Shown piece by piece: positions 1 to 13,427 of a DNA stretch of 64,000 nucleotides; positions within the stretch are counted from its first letter, which is position 1, and the number at the start of each line of letters is the position of its first letter. Under the pieces are notes generated by a model, which saw only the letters and a list, made by a program, of their open reading frames with translations, did not search any database and was not told the origin of the DNA. The DNA comes from Ectobius pallidus (Eukaryota; Arthropoda; Insecta; Blattodea; Ectobiidae). The position numbers were made by a program, and so were the translations under genes. The DNA is taken from NCBI GenBank assembly GCA_964059195.1, contig CAXKWD010000005.1, forward strand, positions 143,617,686 to 143,681,685, given 5' to 3'.

Positions 1-1847
1 TCGCCAACTTCCGTAGTTAGAACAATGGTCTAATTTTAGAATTCATTTCCTGGAACGCATACAAAAATAGATGACCTTGTGCAAATATACCGCACTTTGG
101 CTGTGAGCGATAAGTTAATAACTTAATAAGTATGTGCGCTGCTTTTTCTATTAGAGAAGCGTTTTTTCATAGATGAAATGAAAGGTGAAAGAGAAGTAAA
201 AGGTCTATGCCAGGTGTACGTATTCATTGTTTCAGCCCCATGTTGTATAACATGCTTACAATTACAGCAGACTTTTAACTATACTTTAGACAATTTTTTT
301 TAAGAAAAACTGTTCCAAATAAAAGTTTCAGCCCTTCGTACAAGCACCTCGTGTACAAAATTTAATGAAAATTGTATTTCAGATAAAATCGCTAAAAATG
401 AAATTTTCTTCACATAAAGCGACAATATAATTACGATACATTTGTCGCCAATCTTTGAGTCATCCTCAGAAGATACCCACCTCAAATATAACATTTTGTC
501 TATGTACTATTTTTTGTTCTCGGGCCATGATGATCATACATGTTTCTAAATATTGGTTTTTGGGTTGACAGGACTTCAAAACCAAGATACAGTTAGAAAA
601 AATAATTAATTAATTTCACAGAAAAACCCCTGCACGAAACTGTAAGGGATAACCTTCTCCATTCCTCGTTTATAAAAAAAGTTAAGATATTAAAATCGGA
701 TTGAACACGAGATTCGCAAATGGTGGTCTGAGTTCTGCTTGCTTACAGCTGCAGGAATATCGCTTACGATCAGATGTAGGCCTATAAAGAAAAAGTTACT
801 TTATTTTATGCTCTTATAAATAATTTCAGTCAATCTACAGTATGATTTCTTATTTATTACGATATGCAAACTCTACCTTCTACAGGGTTTTTATGTTAGG
901 ACTTCAGGAGATCGAAGAATGTCATGTAATGTAAAGTAATGTGTTGTAATTAATCTGGCTATGGAATCGAAGGAAAGTAAATGGGCTTCGTTTTGATTAA
1001 GATGAATTGAGGAAAAAATTACTTTATTTAGGCCCATGAAAATAATTTCTGTCAATTTAGAGTTCTTAATTCTTATAATTATACGGTATACAAGCACTAC
1101 TCTCGACCGGATTTGCATGCTGATGTCCAACTTCGGGTAGGACATCAGGAACTTGAAGAATGACATGTGAAGGACTCGTAATTTTGTCGTGCTGATTGGA
1201 ATTAATGTGGAAATAAATGGGCTTGCTTTGATGTGGATGCACAAGGCGGTGGTTTCCACCACTCAAGAGAAGACGAAAACAGTTGGAACGGAGTACTCAA
1301 GAACTAACAAAGCTTCTCAACCAGCGGGAAATCCTCTTTTCAGTTAGACGCTTTATAATAGGATTGATTCAGCAGGAAGATGCGTAAACTCTCATTACGT
1401 ATGCCTCAATGAATGTACTTAAAATTCGTGTGTATGAAATGAGTGAAAAGGATTTTGTTTCAATGTTTTGTCTACATTAAATTTAATCCTTAAATTGATA
1501 TATATCACTAATGATAAGGAGCTATAGGTTTTCTTAAAGCGGTATGTAAATGACGGAAGACAGATTTTAAACATATTTAATTTAATATATATTTTTCTAA
1601 CTGCCATTTAGCTGCCATTTCGAATAACAAAATATATTTTACTAAGGTACAAATTACTTATGTAAATATTAGTTGCATGTTATGATGTTATTACGCAATA
1701 GATATGTCTACCTTATACCCATATATAAAAATACACACCTAAGAAATCTTGCCGTTAATATAAAACCAATGTATTGCATTTCAGTAAACAACTAGGTTTA
1801 CAAAATGTTTCAGCTGTATGTCTTAGTATAAATCTTTTAATAGGTGA
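1..1847. other. AT-rich intergenic DNA, no gene recognised
   Basis: No open frame here resembles a known protein and none shows a codon pattern that stands out from chance. One copy of the octamer TAGGCCTA lies at 777-784. I see no RNA gene or clear mobile element. Confidence 0.6.
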
Positions 1848-1885
1848 TATATATATATAGAGAGGCTCAGTCAGACAGATAGATA

Positions 1886-1916
<31 letters not shown>
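1848..1916. repeat. (TA)n microsatellite, interrupted
   Basis: Two TA runs (about 1848-1858 and 1890-1916) are separated by a short GATA/CAGA-rich stretch. Confidence 0.85.
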
Positions 1917-1921
<5 letters not shown>

Positions 1922-2162
1922 ATACAGTAGTTAAAATATGGTAAAATCTAAATCCTTGATACCACTAGTGGATGAATTATTTGATACTGCAATAGATTAA
2001 AACTATTCTAAAAGTATTGTTCCAATATCACGTCATAAACATGATAACATAGCGCTTGGACCAAGCGCTATTATGATAATATATAAGACATTGGTTAGTA
2101 ATTAAATTAATATTCCATTCTTATTCATGTCATATAAAGACAATTTTCTTGATTAGGGTAAT

Positions 2163-2164
2163 GA

Positions 2165-2207
<43 letters not shown>

Positions 2208-2266
2208 GCTACTACTACTGCTACTACTACTACTACTACTATTATTATTACTACTACTACTACAAC

Positions 2267-2312
<46 letters not shown>
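2163..2312. repeat. (ACT)n followed by (AAT)n trinucleotide microsatellite
   Basis: About 80 bp of ACT/GCT repeats pass into ATT and then AAT repeats. The long poly-Leu/poly-Ile and poly-Ser reading frames over this stretch are products of the repeat, not genes. Confidence 0.9.
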
Positions 2313-2319
2313 CTCAATC

Positions 2320-5047
2320 ATGATGAACCCGATCGATCTCAATGTATACGTAATCCAGTAATAATGAATTGCATCCACAATATTCTCTTTAAAGTTCTTA
2401 AAGCTACTCGCGAGGAGACTTCGTGGCTTCCTAATCATGAAGAAATCGCGATCTATCATTCGGAAGGAGAATTATTAGATTGTAAACGTCGTCTCCCATT
2501 ATGATGTAGTTTGTTATATCCAATAAGAATATTCGAACACATCTTCTACCAACTTTCAAGAAGTCGTCTACTTAGTATTCAATATGTGTTTTAATACAAA
2601 AAATTATGAGATCACATTTCAATTTCAGTTGTAATTTCTGAATAAAATAACGGAAGAGGCCATTTAAGGTAACTCTAACTTTCTAGATAAAATATTGCTA
2701 AAGTAATTTTACAAAATACAGACTAATGCATTGAAGGAAAAAGAAGATTGTTGCAAGTAACTCAAACAAAGGAATTATAAGTTGAAATTATAACTTTCCA
2801 CTAGAGTTAATGGTATAAGTTTTAAATGTACATTGCCAAACGGGCAATTATTCCAATTACCTCTGCGAAGATTTTTTATTTCGTTCTTTCAGTTCACTTT
2901 GAATAAGAGTAAAAGTACAATTGCCCATTACGTGTATTTCTGAAGTGCTCGTCATCACAAAAAAGTTTTAAAAATACCATTTATTACTATTATTACATTG
3001 GGTATTTATCAGATTACGGAGTAGCAGTTTTATAAGTAGAGAGCACAAAATACTAGTGAGTAAAGTTCAATCAAAATTAATAATATCACCTGATATTTCG
3101 CGTCCCAGTTTACATACACACAGTCTAAACATACAAAGGGAAATTTAACTTTTCGTAGTTTCGGTTTCCAGGTAGGTAGATAGAGTCAGTATATGGTTGG
3201 ACTGATGGATAGATGGACGGAAAGATGACGGATGAAAAGATGCTTGATAGATGATGTATGGATGAGGGATGGATGATGGATGAATATCAGGAAGAAAGGA
3301 TAAAGTAAGGATGAATAACTAGACGATTGAAGGATGGATACATAAATATGAATGAACTGACAGATTGTTCTATCGGGGATATGTGGATGGTTAAAGAGAT
3401 GGGAGTAGATTAATGAGTTGCTAGATGAATAGAAGGAACGACAGACTGATGGTTGGAATATGGGTTATCGCTGTTTTTATGAGCGCATGGATGGTAAATA
3501 AATGAACAGACCTATGGTTAGGTTGATAATTAAATTTACAAATTCTAAGTAGCTGGATAGATAAATAGATTAGAGAACAGAGATATTGAAACGCAAAGGA
3601 AAAGAGAGAAAGAGTTCAATAAAATGGTTGAAACATAATACTTATGCAAACAATTTTGTTTACTTTCAATTTTACTTCGAAATATCTATGGTATATTTGG
3701 TTGGAGAACACAATTATTAATAGAACAGAAAGAGGGAACGGGATACGTGGAAGCATGATAGGTCGTTGAGATGACGACGGAATATAAGATAACTGCAGAA
3801 AAATCCCTCAGGGTAGGTTAATGCGAATAATATCGGATGACGTTCAAGATAGTTGTATACGAGAACTGTGTGATAAGAAAGTCCCTTGCATCCACGTGGG
3901 AAATAAGTATGCGTAGCTGAAATCAATCCGCCCACGCCGTCAGGGATTCTCAATTTCACCCACTCTCTCATGAACTTCAAGATGATCGGAATGATAGAGC
4001 TTCGGCAAATAAAGCCTAGAGATGGCCTGGTAAATTTGTTTCGTAAAAATTAAAATATTCCTTTAAGGGTCAATATCACAATATACGCACGCTTTGTAGG
4101 CAACGGGGTTGCCTGCTGGGGACTGACACACGATTGGTTGTTTTGGGATGCTTTTCCGACTATTTTCTGAGCACCATCTTCTTTAAATATGCACTCATAC
4201 TGAAGTATATTCCTAGAAGGCGTTGCATTTTCCTGTATAATCTGTTTAATTTTTCAAAATAATCAAGAAGTTGTTTACCTGCTCGTATTCTTAAGAAATC
4301 TTGTGTGAGCTTTCAGTAAAGGGGTTGTTATGAAAATTGATAAATTGATAAACATTTTAGTACTGTACTTGGAATGAACCAGTGTTTCTTTCAGAGGTTA
4401 GTCGAGGGGTTAATACCTTATTACTGGTATAATAGATCAAATATTTTTAAACTATTGGAATTACTGAAAGAAAAATTATATAAGGGTAGTAAAACATTTA
4501 AAATATTGGGTAATATTTAGAAATGTCGCTCCAGGAATATTTTTAAAGTAACTAGTTTGCCTTACCGTGAACTTCATGTCATCAGTGATGAAAACATTAA
4601 GAGGTTAATGTAAACTACTTTCATAGGGTATACGTGTATAGAGACTTTTACGTGTTAGATGATTTTCAAAAAATAAAAAGGTAATTGCTACGACTTATGA
4701 ATCAAACCTAATATTTCGTTTTAAATAATGGAAATAAAAAAGTCTTTGGCATGCTATTTTACTACAAAATCTGCCTGCAAATTTAAGGAAATTATACTAA
4801 GTAGTGTATGACGTATTTCACTTTCAAGAATTGAAAATGTAAAATGTTTTTTGTTTTACAAGAAATGGAGCAAGAGGTTCAACAATGAGTATATTGGCCC
4901 TCGTATTAGGCCTACTTCTTTAAGTTATCTGCCTATAAGATGTTGCAGTTGCAATGATGTTATTACATCTACTTTGCATAAACAATTTGTAATAAAAATC
5001 CATATCTTGTCCTTTCTCGCATGGATCCCCCATAAATCCATTTTTAT
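2320..5047. other. Intergenic DNA, mostly unrecognised
   Basis: No gene is recognised. A degenerate GATG/GATGGA minisatellite lies inside (about 3168-3545). One TAGGCCTA copy is at 4907-4914. The 87-codon minus-strand frame near 3717-3980 has no recognisable domain. Confidence 0.5.
3168..3545. repeat. Degenerate GATG/GATGGA simple-sequence tract
   Basis: Short units such as GATGGATGATGGATG, GATAGATGATG and GGATAGAT recur irregularly over about 380 bp. It is an old, decayed tetranucleotide-type array. Confidence 0.6.
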
Positions 5048-5059
5048 AAAATAACTTAT

Positions 5060-5503
5060 CTATCTATCTTTACCTGAGTTTCTCCTCTCCCTTGTAGGGA
5101 CATTTAAGCGACCCAAGCCGCCCGGGCCTTACAGGGCCGCGACCTGTCGGGAGAGGGATTATCTTTGGATCACATACATACTTTTTGACCAGACAAGGAC
5201 ATGGAGGGCCTCCCCGGATGAGTGATCAGCCCAATGCCTGGACCACCTCCGAAACAACACGAATACATAAGATGAGACACACTCACTCTGAAAAGGCGCG
5301 GATGGAATGAAGATGATAATACACGGCCAGACGATATCCAGACCACAAGGGCCTAAAGTTACCCGACATTTGTCTCACAGGTGAGGAATAACCTCGGTGA
5401 GGAAAAACCTCGGAAAAACCCCCACCTAGGTAACTTGTCCCGACCACATTGAACCCGGGCCCGCTACGTGAAATGAGTGAACGCATCCCCTACGCCACAG
5501 AGG
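5060..5503 (-). mobile_element. tRNA-derived SINE, family 1 (minus-strand copy)
   Basis: A full-length SINE of about 444 bp, read on the minus strand. The tRNA-related head lies near 5440-5503, followed by a conserved core (GTCGGGACAAGTTACCTAGG and onward) and a GATA-rich tail at 5060-5080. It is flanked by an exact 12-bp target duplication, AAAATAACTTAT, at 5048-5059 and 5504-5515. It is about 80-90% like the copy at 5551-6006 in inverted orientation. Confidence 0.88.
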
Positions 5504-5550
5504 AAAATAACTTATTAGAGTTTTATATTTAAAAATTCGATTTCATGCTC

Positions 5551-6006
5551 GTCCACCGCTGTGACTCAGAGGATGCGTTCAATCCTCTCACGCAGCGGGC
5601 CCGGGTTCGAGTCCTGGTCGGGACAAGTTACCTAGGTGGGGTTTTTTCTGGGGTTTTCCCTCACCTTTGAGACAAATGTCGGGTAACTTTAGGCCCTTGT
5701 GGTCCCCAGATATCATCTGGCCGTCATTATCATCTTCATCCCATCCTCGCCTTGTTTGGAATGAGTGTGAGTGTGAATGTTGTGTCTCGTCCTATGTGTT
5801 CGTGTTGTCTCGGAGGTGGCCCCGGCATTGGGCTGATCACTCATCCGGGGAGGCCCTCCATGTCCTTGTCTGGTCAAAAAAGTATGTATGTGATCCAAAG
5901 ATAATCCCTCTCCCGACAGGTCGCGGCCCTGTAAGGCCCGGGCGGCTTGGGTCGCTTAAATCCTAAAAAAGGGAGAGGTGAAACTACGATAAAGAAAGAA
6001 AGAAAA
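5551..6006 (+). mobile_element. tRNA-derived SINE, family 1 (plus-strand copy)
   Basis: A second full-length copy, about 456 bp. The head at 5551-5630 carries a B-box-like GGGTTCGAGTCCT, then the family core, then a GAAA-rich tail ending at 6006. It has its own exact 12-bp target duplication, GATTTCATGCTC, at 5539-5550 and 6007-6018. It and the preceding element are therefore separate insertions lying head to head. Short frames across it are not genes. Confidence 0.9.
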
Positions 6007-6699
6007 GATTTCATGCTCAATTAAGAAGCAAGTAATTACTAACAGATTGATTAAGATTCCGGACAAGTAACGTCGGATCTCTTCGTCGCATATTCTTTTC
6101 TGAAGCATGATTTACACTCGTACATGTCAGATTGACATTTTTAATACCTACCCTTCACTTTATTACGTAATAAATCTCGTCCTATTTTTCAAGCGATGAA
6201 CTTATTAATCTACAAATTGGAATTGGCAGCGCAAATCAAACCGGCTTTATGAAGACACGAGTAACGTGGTATGAGTAATTACTGGACGAACTTCAGTAGC
6301 CGTGTTAACAAGTATGCAAATAAACCTCCTGTTTCATGCAAACCTCGTGCTCCCGGAAACATGCTCTAAATAAAAAGACCATGACAGTATTACACACAGC
6401 ATTGCCAACAGTACAAGAACAATATGAACAATATGAACAACAACAGGAACCCGAAATAGTAAAAATAACACATACTGCAACAAGCATCCGAAGTGTTCAG
6501 TAAAACAAAACCATGTGTTTTGCAACTTACGCTTGAATTATTCATTACCATGGTTGATTAATTCAATATTAAACTTTTAAGAAAATCTACCTAGCTCATG
6601 TTAATTTTCGATTTCTCATGTGGAATTTCCCTGAAAACTGGACTGAGACTCCAACCGGAATTTTCTACAATTGCGATTTGATCCTTTATTTATAAGGGT

Positions 6700-6905
6700 A
6701 CAAGCAGGTGTCCGCGGCTTCGCCTGCGATTATAGATTTTTAAATAATTTATCTAAGAGCAAAACAATTAAAATTTATTTATTACACCTACACAGGAATC
6801 ATTAAAAAAATAAACTCAGGTAAACTGATGTAAGAAAGTGACAGAATGCTTTTGTTTAATCAGTTATAACTGAAATTATGATATGGAGAAAATAAGTTTT
6901 TTTAA
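6700..6905 (-). repeat. Dispersed repeat, family B
   Basis: Its reverse complement matches 22225-22420 and 33135-33320, with shared words such as CTGATTAAACAAAAGCAT and ATCAGTTTAC. A shorter match is at 45745-45830. The end near 6709 has the CCGCGGCTTCGCCTGCG-type motif, and a related motif is at 12735-12765. Class unknown; no coding remnant seen. Confidence 0.6.
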
Positions 6906-7279
6906 TTGATTTCTGAGTTCAATTCCAGAATGATTCATTAAGCAGGACTTACGGAAGAGCGAAGGTCTAGATTAAAAATAAAAAAAGTCAGATTAAAACC
7001 GTCCAGCATCAGCAGAACCGTACATATTTGTGATATATTGACAATCGCACGCTAACATAAAAAATTCAAAAGAAACATTGGTGCTTTGTTAGCGAGAAAA
7101 AAAAAACTCACGTCTGTCATCCTTTTCGCTCATAATTCGCGAGCGAAAGCGAAAATTATAAAATCTGGTTTCGAGGTACATTCGGATTCCCTTCAGTTCA
7201 TCTATCCTAAAAAATTCAGATCTCTGTGTGCCCTAGAATTTTCTGGACTCGCACAAGGACAAACAGACAGAGAGACAAA
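6906..7279. other. Intergenic DNA, no gene recognised
   Basis: Nothing beyond a short (CAAA)n run near 7272-7292. The 73-codon plus-strand frame starting at 7086 ends inside that simple repeat and has no known domain. Confidence 0.5.
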
Positions 7280-7399
7280 CAAACAAACAAACAGGTCCTC
7301 TCATTAGCCTATATAGAAAGAAGCCGTTTCATAAAATTTTAATTCATTTCTAAGACAATTTTTACTTCCTCTGTCCGTACCAAAGGTACTATAGGTAGA

Positions 7400-7680
7400 G
7401 GAAGTGCTGTTTTCGACTCCCAAATTCGAAGTTAGGTTTATACCATAAATACACGTTTTGCGGTTCAATGAATCCAAAAACAATATTTTCGGAAACATAT
7501 CTATCTGTGTGTCTGTGTATTTATGTGTGTATCTTTGAACACAGACTCCAGAATGGAAAATCGTATGAAAACAACATTTTTTGTTTGGGTTAAGTTCCTT
7601 CTGGGGATGTGACAGGAAGACTAGCGACGACTTTCTCTTATTTTGAAGGGGACTTTTCATAAAGAAAATTTAGTTTTCGC
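7400..7680. repeat. Dispersed repeat shared with 39785-40020
   Basis: Shares, in the same order, stretches such as TTTTCGGAAACA followed by CTGTGTGTNTGTGT and CGACNACTTTCTCTTATTTT with 39785-40020 (in the third intron of the ATPase gene). Identity is roughly 60-65%. The class is not identified. The overlapping minus-strand frame of 118 codons has no recognisable domain. Confidence 0.45.
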
Positions 7681-7869
7681 AATTTTCTCGAAAACGGCTC
7701 AAAACTTTTCTTTAAGTTGTACGTTGGGTGTTTGTATGAAGTGCTAGAACTTCTGTTTGAAACTTTTTTCGAAAAATTCTCTGAAGGGTAATTATGAGCC
7801 ACTCGCTGTTTGTAGAAACTCAGTTTTGCCTGGTGAACAATAAAGCTTTGCATTAGGTTCAAACAACTG

Positions 7870-10800
7870 AATGTGCGCTCTTTACTATATGTCCTCCTAT
7901 TCTACATCAGAATGTGAAATGAAAAAGATGGTATTTTCCATGCTTAGAGTAAAGCATAAGTGCATTAATCAGATTTTATTTGGGCTATGGCTCCTTCGGA
8001 ATGCGATACGATGTGTTAACGACATTCTCTTTATTTTTACAAACAATTTAACTAAAAAATGTTTCATTTTTTTTATTAGCAAAGAATTGGTGTCAATTAA
8101 AATGCAAAAACAAACAAGAATGAGTTTAGTGCTATTTTGTGGCAGATTTCACTAGTCGTTCCCCTTAATGTTATTCAAGTCTGTATTAAGATTTTACAAG
8201 ATTAAATGTACTTGTTACATAACCATCTGTATACTACTAACAGTTTTTTAATAATGCTTTTGGCAACATTTTTTTATCTTCCCTTGACAAAGAGCTGCAG
8301 ACATATTCCCCAGAAAAGATTATTTCAGACTATATAAAAATAAAATCATTACAAAGGCAAGTAATTAAACGTTTTTAAAATGCAAGAGTATTTCTTTAGA
8401 CACGTAATTGAAACCATACACAAGGTTTCCTATCGCACACACTGAGGAAGATAAATGGTTCCTGTGGCATTGATGGAGCAGCTTCAAGAAACATAAAATC
8501 CGTTGCTTCAAGACGAGTATGGAGAAAGAAAAGAAACCGTGCAATGATAAGACTGAATGAAAAATTTCACAAACCTCTGAAGTGTGTTTATAAAGTTCGT
8601 TTACGAAGTTTACGAAGAAACGGCCTGTAAAAATTATGCATTAATGTAAGTGTGTCATTAACATATATATTTGTGTAATTTTATGTTGTTTATAAGAACC
8701 TATAAAACTATCAATATTTTCTAAATTCCACTTAATTCTAATGCATTAAAATAAATGGTTTGAAAAAGACACAATAACATAAAGTCTTGAAATGAATTGC
8801 AAGAAGATAAATACACGGCAAAACATAAACATTTATTTACGATATATCATAACACTTTTTAATGGAAGTATTAAATTTGTTGATTGTATGTGTTGTACTT
8901 TTAATGTCTATTAGTTTGGATTTTGGGACTCGAGTTTTCGGGATACATTCATTTTCGTTAAAGACCAAATCAAGTTGGTTTTGTAATTGGAACCTTTTTC
9001 GATACTAAATCATGAATATTGCGGCTGAGCTTGGATATTTATTTATAAAGGAAAAAACGTAAAACTTTACAGCAGCACGGATATGATCGTTAGGATGAAT
9101 AGTCTTCTTGAAAGGTCAACGCTAAGGGGATAAGGGATTTGATTTTCGTTGGTACGGTTCTTAAAACATTGACAGATAAATAAGTAATGCGAAATCTGGA
9201 TGAAGGAACGACTGGAAAGTGGACTGGTTCAAATCTTGAACCTTAAAGTAGTCTCTGGTGTACAGTACATACACGGAGATGTACTCAGATATAAAATAAT
9301 GTAATTCCTCACACGCGGAGAATTAAAATGGAAATGAATGCAGTTCATCCACGATTTTCCTTTTTAAACAAAATCTGCTAAAAAATTTATTTTTAGCCTG
9401 ATAATTTCATAAATTTTAATGGTCCTATAGAGTGTCAATTGAGCTGCATTCCACATATTTCAGTTTTTCGTAAACAAAGGTTGTTCCTTATGTACTAATC
9501 AATCTCAAAATTTTCACAGGTATACTCTAAAGTTCCGAAAAAAAAAACTTTAATGGAAGTCATATATTTTAAGTAGATTCTTGGCTGCGTGGAATCAGAT
9601 AATTAACGCAATATTGTTTAATTTATACAAAAAAATGCAAAATATAGCCTATCACTGATTTTAAACGATTGGTTTCTAAGAAGTTCTTAACAGTAAGAAG
9701 TGAAAATATAAGGCTTGAGGAGTAAATGTATTCGAAACAGATGAAAGAAGGAAAAACGAAACAAAAAGAAAGAAATATAGGCCGATGAAAACAGAATAAA
9801 GATAGTAACTTATATTTTTTAAAAATTAAAAAGTCATTACATCGAGGATAAAATCAATGCATATAGCAGTGAGCTATAAAATTTACACTTAAAATCAGCC
9901 GCATTTTAAAAATTGGGTCTACTGGAAACCCAGAAGTTGCTGATATCGTTATGACCTGCCTAATGGAACTTAACGAGATATTATGTCATTATGTGGTCAA
10001 ATGACTATGCACAAAAAACGTAACATATGAATAATAGCTTACTTTTATTTACAATCTAATAGAAAAGATACAGTTTTTCCATGTCGGGACAGTTACTCGT
10101 ACTTTAGGCCATGCTATTTTTGCAGGGCGTTCCAATCCAACTCCTAACAATATACCAGAGCACCTGGGAGGTGCGACTACTCATACTGCACACAAGTATT
10201 GCGGAACACCTAATTAAGACTGTGCAGGAGCTACAGGCGAAACGTAAAATTGCTCTATGAGGGGAACAGAAATGGTGTATGATGTACAGGCAATTATGAA
10301 CTTTAATTATAGATATGTATTCGCATGTGCGAATATGGAGCTAAATAGTATTAATCATACTTGAGTACAAACATGGGGGGAAAAAAGAAGAAGACGCCTA
10401 TAACAAAGGAACTGTAACAAGCATGTCTTGCTTTCCTTAGAAAGACACAAGATGCGTAATGTGACCTATAGGCTGCAATAGTTTGCCTTAAATTTATAAT
10501 AAAGTAACTGAAAATAACTGGACAGAAAATATAAAGTGTAGGCCTATATAAAATTTACGGAATAGAGTAGGCTTGTAAGAAATAAGTTATGAGCCTATTC
10601 ATCGTTTTAACTTTTCTTTGCAGTCCATAAATATTTATAATGCTCGTGGAAAACCGAGTCTCGCGCACGTAAGTGTTAATGATTTCTAAAGACGGTGATT
10701 ATGTTTCGGAATGAATTTTTTATTCACCGTTAGAACGATAGAAAGACGTTTATTTTTCCTGCCTAAGAGTCTCCTTAAATATAAGGTGAATTATAAACAT

Positions 10801-11176
10801 TTATCTAAAGCACCAAGAAAAATTAAGTGAGTAACCGGTTTTAAATAAAGATTTTCGGCGACACCGTTTGGAACACAATAGAGATCGGCACCTTAACAAT
10901 AAACATTAGTTGTCTAACAATGTAGCTTGAATACAATTGCACCTCAGTACCTTTCAAGACCAGCAATTCTAGAGGACGTGCACATGAGAGGTAGGATTTA
11001 ATATTCAGCGATCCGGTCATAAATCGAACCCCAGGCAGGTAAGGGGTCAAAGTGTCCCTGTTGGCCGGAAGGAGAACACAATACAGCCTACGTGTTGTGT
11101 GAGGAATTTAGCACAATCGCCCTCATCCGCAAGGGCGCCTCTGTAGCATTCAGATGCATAAAGACATTGTATTACG
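7870..11176. other. Intergenic DNA, no gene recognised
   Basis: AT-rich sequence without recognised coding, RNA or repeat structure. The 94-codon frame at 7871-8155 and the 69-codon frame at 10841-11050 match nothing I know. One TAGGCCTA copy is at 10539-10546. Confidence 0.5.
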
Positions 11177-11246
11177 ATAGGGCCGAAGTTTATGAAAACT
11201 CATATTTTTAATAATTTACGCTAGTGTTAATACATTCTAGTGTTAA
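11177..11246 (+). mobile_element. Left part of an old repeat interrupted by an insertion
   Basis: This segment (GGGCCGAAGTTTATGAAAAC and onward) together with 11717-11790 matches one uninterrupted stretch at 50371-50520. An older repeat was therefore split by the ~470-bp element at 11247-11716. Its outer end (TAGGGCCGAAG; TAGGGCCCGAAG at 50 kb) is compatible with a hAT-type terminus, but the opposite terminus was not found. Confidence 0.6.
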
Positions 11247-11716
11247 ATAGTATATTGCGATACAAGTGCCGTAAGGCACGTTTACGGGTCGAGGAAACAG
11301 ATTGTAAACCCAAGGCGCAGCCGAGGGTTTTTAAGTTTTCGAGACCCGTAAATGCCTTTACGGCCCGTGTGTTGCATGCTATTTTTTGCACGACGGTTAC
11401 TTATATCAATTTAATTATATTAATTGTGATATTACCTGAAAATATTATGTGTATACATTCTTGAAGAGAGATGTTTATTTCAGAAAGTGATTCGCATGTG
11501 TTTGTTGTTATGGGAACCGAATATTTGTCCTGGGGGCCTTGTTCATAAAGGCATGTATTATGAAGTGTATCGTAATGAATTATGACGTAGCGCAAGGACC
11601 GTAAGTAATTTAACCTCATCGTAACGGCCATAGCAACAAGACTGTGTGGGAATGTCAACTTACGATCCATGTAAACAACTTTCGTAAGTAACACTTACTA
11701 GCTAAGGAGTGCAAAA
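11247..11716 (+). mobile_element. Unclassified ~470-bp mobile element, copy 1
   Basis: Nearly identical to 13428-13897 in the same orientation; both begin ATAGTATATTGCG and end GGAGTGCAAAAA. The first ~140 bp form an imperfect palindrome (GACCCGTAAA near 11342 against TTTACGGGTC near 11280, around a GGCGCAGCCGAGGG core). The remainder is AT-rich. No protein remnant was found. It sits inside an older repeat whose uninterrupted version is at 50371-50520, which supports the boundaries. Target-duplication length is not resolved. Confidence 0.75.
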
Positions 11717-13427
11717 ATGTGTAAAAGACATGAAAGAAATAATAATTGATGGTTACATTTTGTTTATTGTTGCATTTTTTGTTTTTGTGTTAATGCAGAA
11801 TATTTGCTCAATATTAAAATATTTGTGCATATTTTATTAACTTGTCACATATTTAATGGCACATTTCTGATATATTTGAAATATTTTGCATATCTCTGTT
11901 ATAATACAGACATTTACAGCATTTTTGGAAAAGTGAATCTTTTGAGAACAATATTGTACAATAATTGACGGTAGGCCTACATAGCCTAATGTTTTCGGAA
12001 CTGATCGTTTAATATTTAAGTTAATTAGTTTTCAGTTTACTGAAATTTCTTACACTGACATCTTATGTTATGGTCGTCTCGCTATCATCGTCACTAGCGG
12101 CGCTGTCTTTGAAATGTTGTTTGTTTAATGCAAGAAGGACACACTCGTTAATAGCCGCGTGTTGAGGTGTTGTCACGTCATCAGTTTTCGCTATTACATT
12201 TCAATTGTGAAATTAAATGCCATAGCAACCGGGATAGAAAGCACATTGCTGAAACAGATTCTTTCAACTTAAGGCATGGAGCTGTTGGTCGCTTCGATGA
12301 TGTTGATCAGCACTGTTTGATTCATTTGTTTATAACATTACGGAACGCCAAGACCTGAATTCATTTTTACATAGGTGGACGGAAGGGAGATCATGAACGT
12401 AGGCCTAAATAGGAAACTCATTATGCGGTATTTTGGTGAGCCAGGGAACTCAAATCAGAGGCCTGGTTTTTTTCTTTCCCTCTTCCTCTCTAATCTTGAG
12501 ATACACTTCGAAGTCGGATTTTTAGCTTTTTCATTATTAATAGTTTAAATTTGGAAGCTCTTTTATATAACTGTGATTTCAATATACGTTTGTTTACAGT
12601 ATTTTTAATAAGTTTGTTAAATAGATTTTTCCCTTTAAGGACTTGTTTTCAGTTATTTACTTGTACGTGTTAATAAATGCAATTTTGTAATTACTTTGTT
12701 GTTAAATAAATTATTAAAAATCTAGCGATTGAATTAGTAAATCCGGGCGAAGTCGCGGGCATCTGCTAGTAAATAAATAACACTATATTCTTTCAATTCT
12801 TACCATGGACAATCTTTGAATGAGAAGGCCGTGCCTTTGTATTACTTTAGTATATCACTCCTCCAATACCTCCAAGTTCTTTTACAGTATCGATGGCTTA
12901 ATCGTTTTATTGAATGGCCGACGGTTCGATAAGATGATTGGATGGATTTATGTCTGTATTTGCGTTGTCTCATGGCTTAAGCTGCCAGGCTGAGTACGTG
13001 ACACGTATTCCAGTGTCTCTATCTATGGCACGTAAACTCTTCACGTCTAAAGCTCCAAAATGAAGTGTACATAAGAGTTAAAGACTATAAGGAATAGAAT
13101 TATTTTGCACCAAAAGTGAGTAAATACTATATTCTAAATCGGAAGTACTGTGCACTATAATAATCATTATAACTAATCTATCCAAATACCAAGTTTACAC
13201 ACACGCGGATCATCAACATGTATACAAATGTATCTGAACAAAAAACTGAATTAACGTATCTTTTCTACACGACAAATCCGTATTTTATCAATAACTAAAC
13301 TAAATCAATAACGTTTCATTTTGTAATATTTTCTTTTTTGATAATGTTCGTAATTTTATGTCTGTAAATATGTTCTAATGTTTAATAAAATACGGACAAG
13401 TTAAATCTCTTAACCTCGGATAATTAT
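11717..13427. other. Intergenic DNA with repeat remnants
   Basis: 11717-11790 is the right part of the interrupted repeat. A motif CCCGGGCGAAGTCGCGGGC-like (about 12740-12762) is related to the end of repeat family B. TAGGCCTA copies are at 11972-11979 and 12400-12407. No host gene seen. Confidence 0.5.

Noticed and set aside
2130..2459. Poly-Ile/poly-Ser open frames on both strands
   Set aside because: They are translations of trinucleotide microsatellites.
5060..6006. A single ~900-bp foldback transposon
   Set aside because: Each half has its own exact 12-bp target duplication, so these are two SINE insertions.
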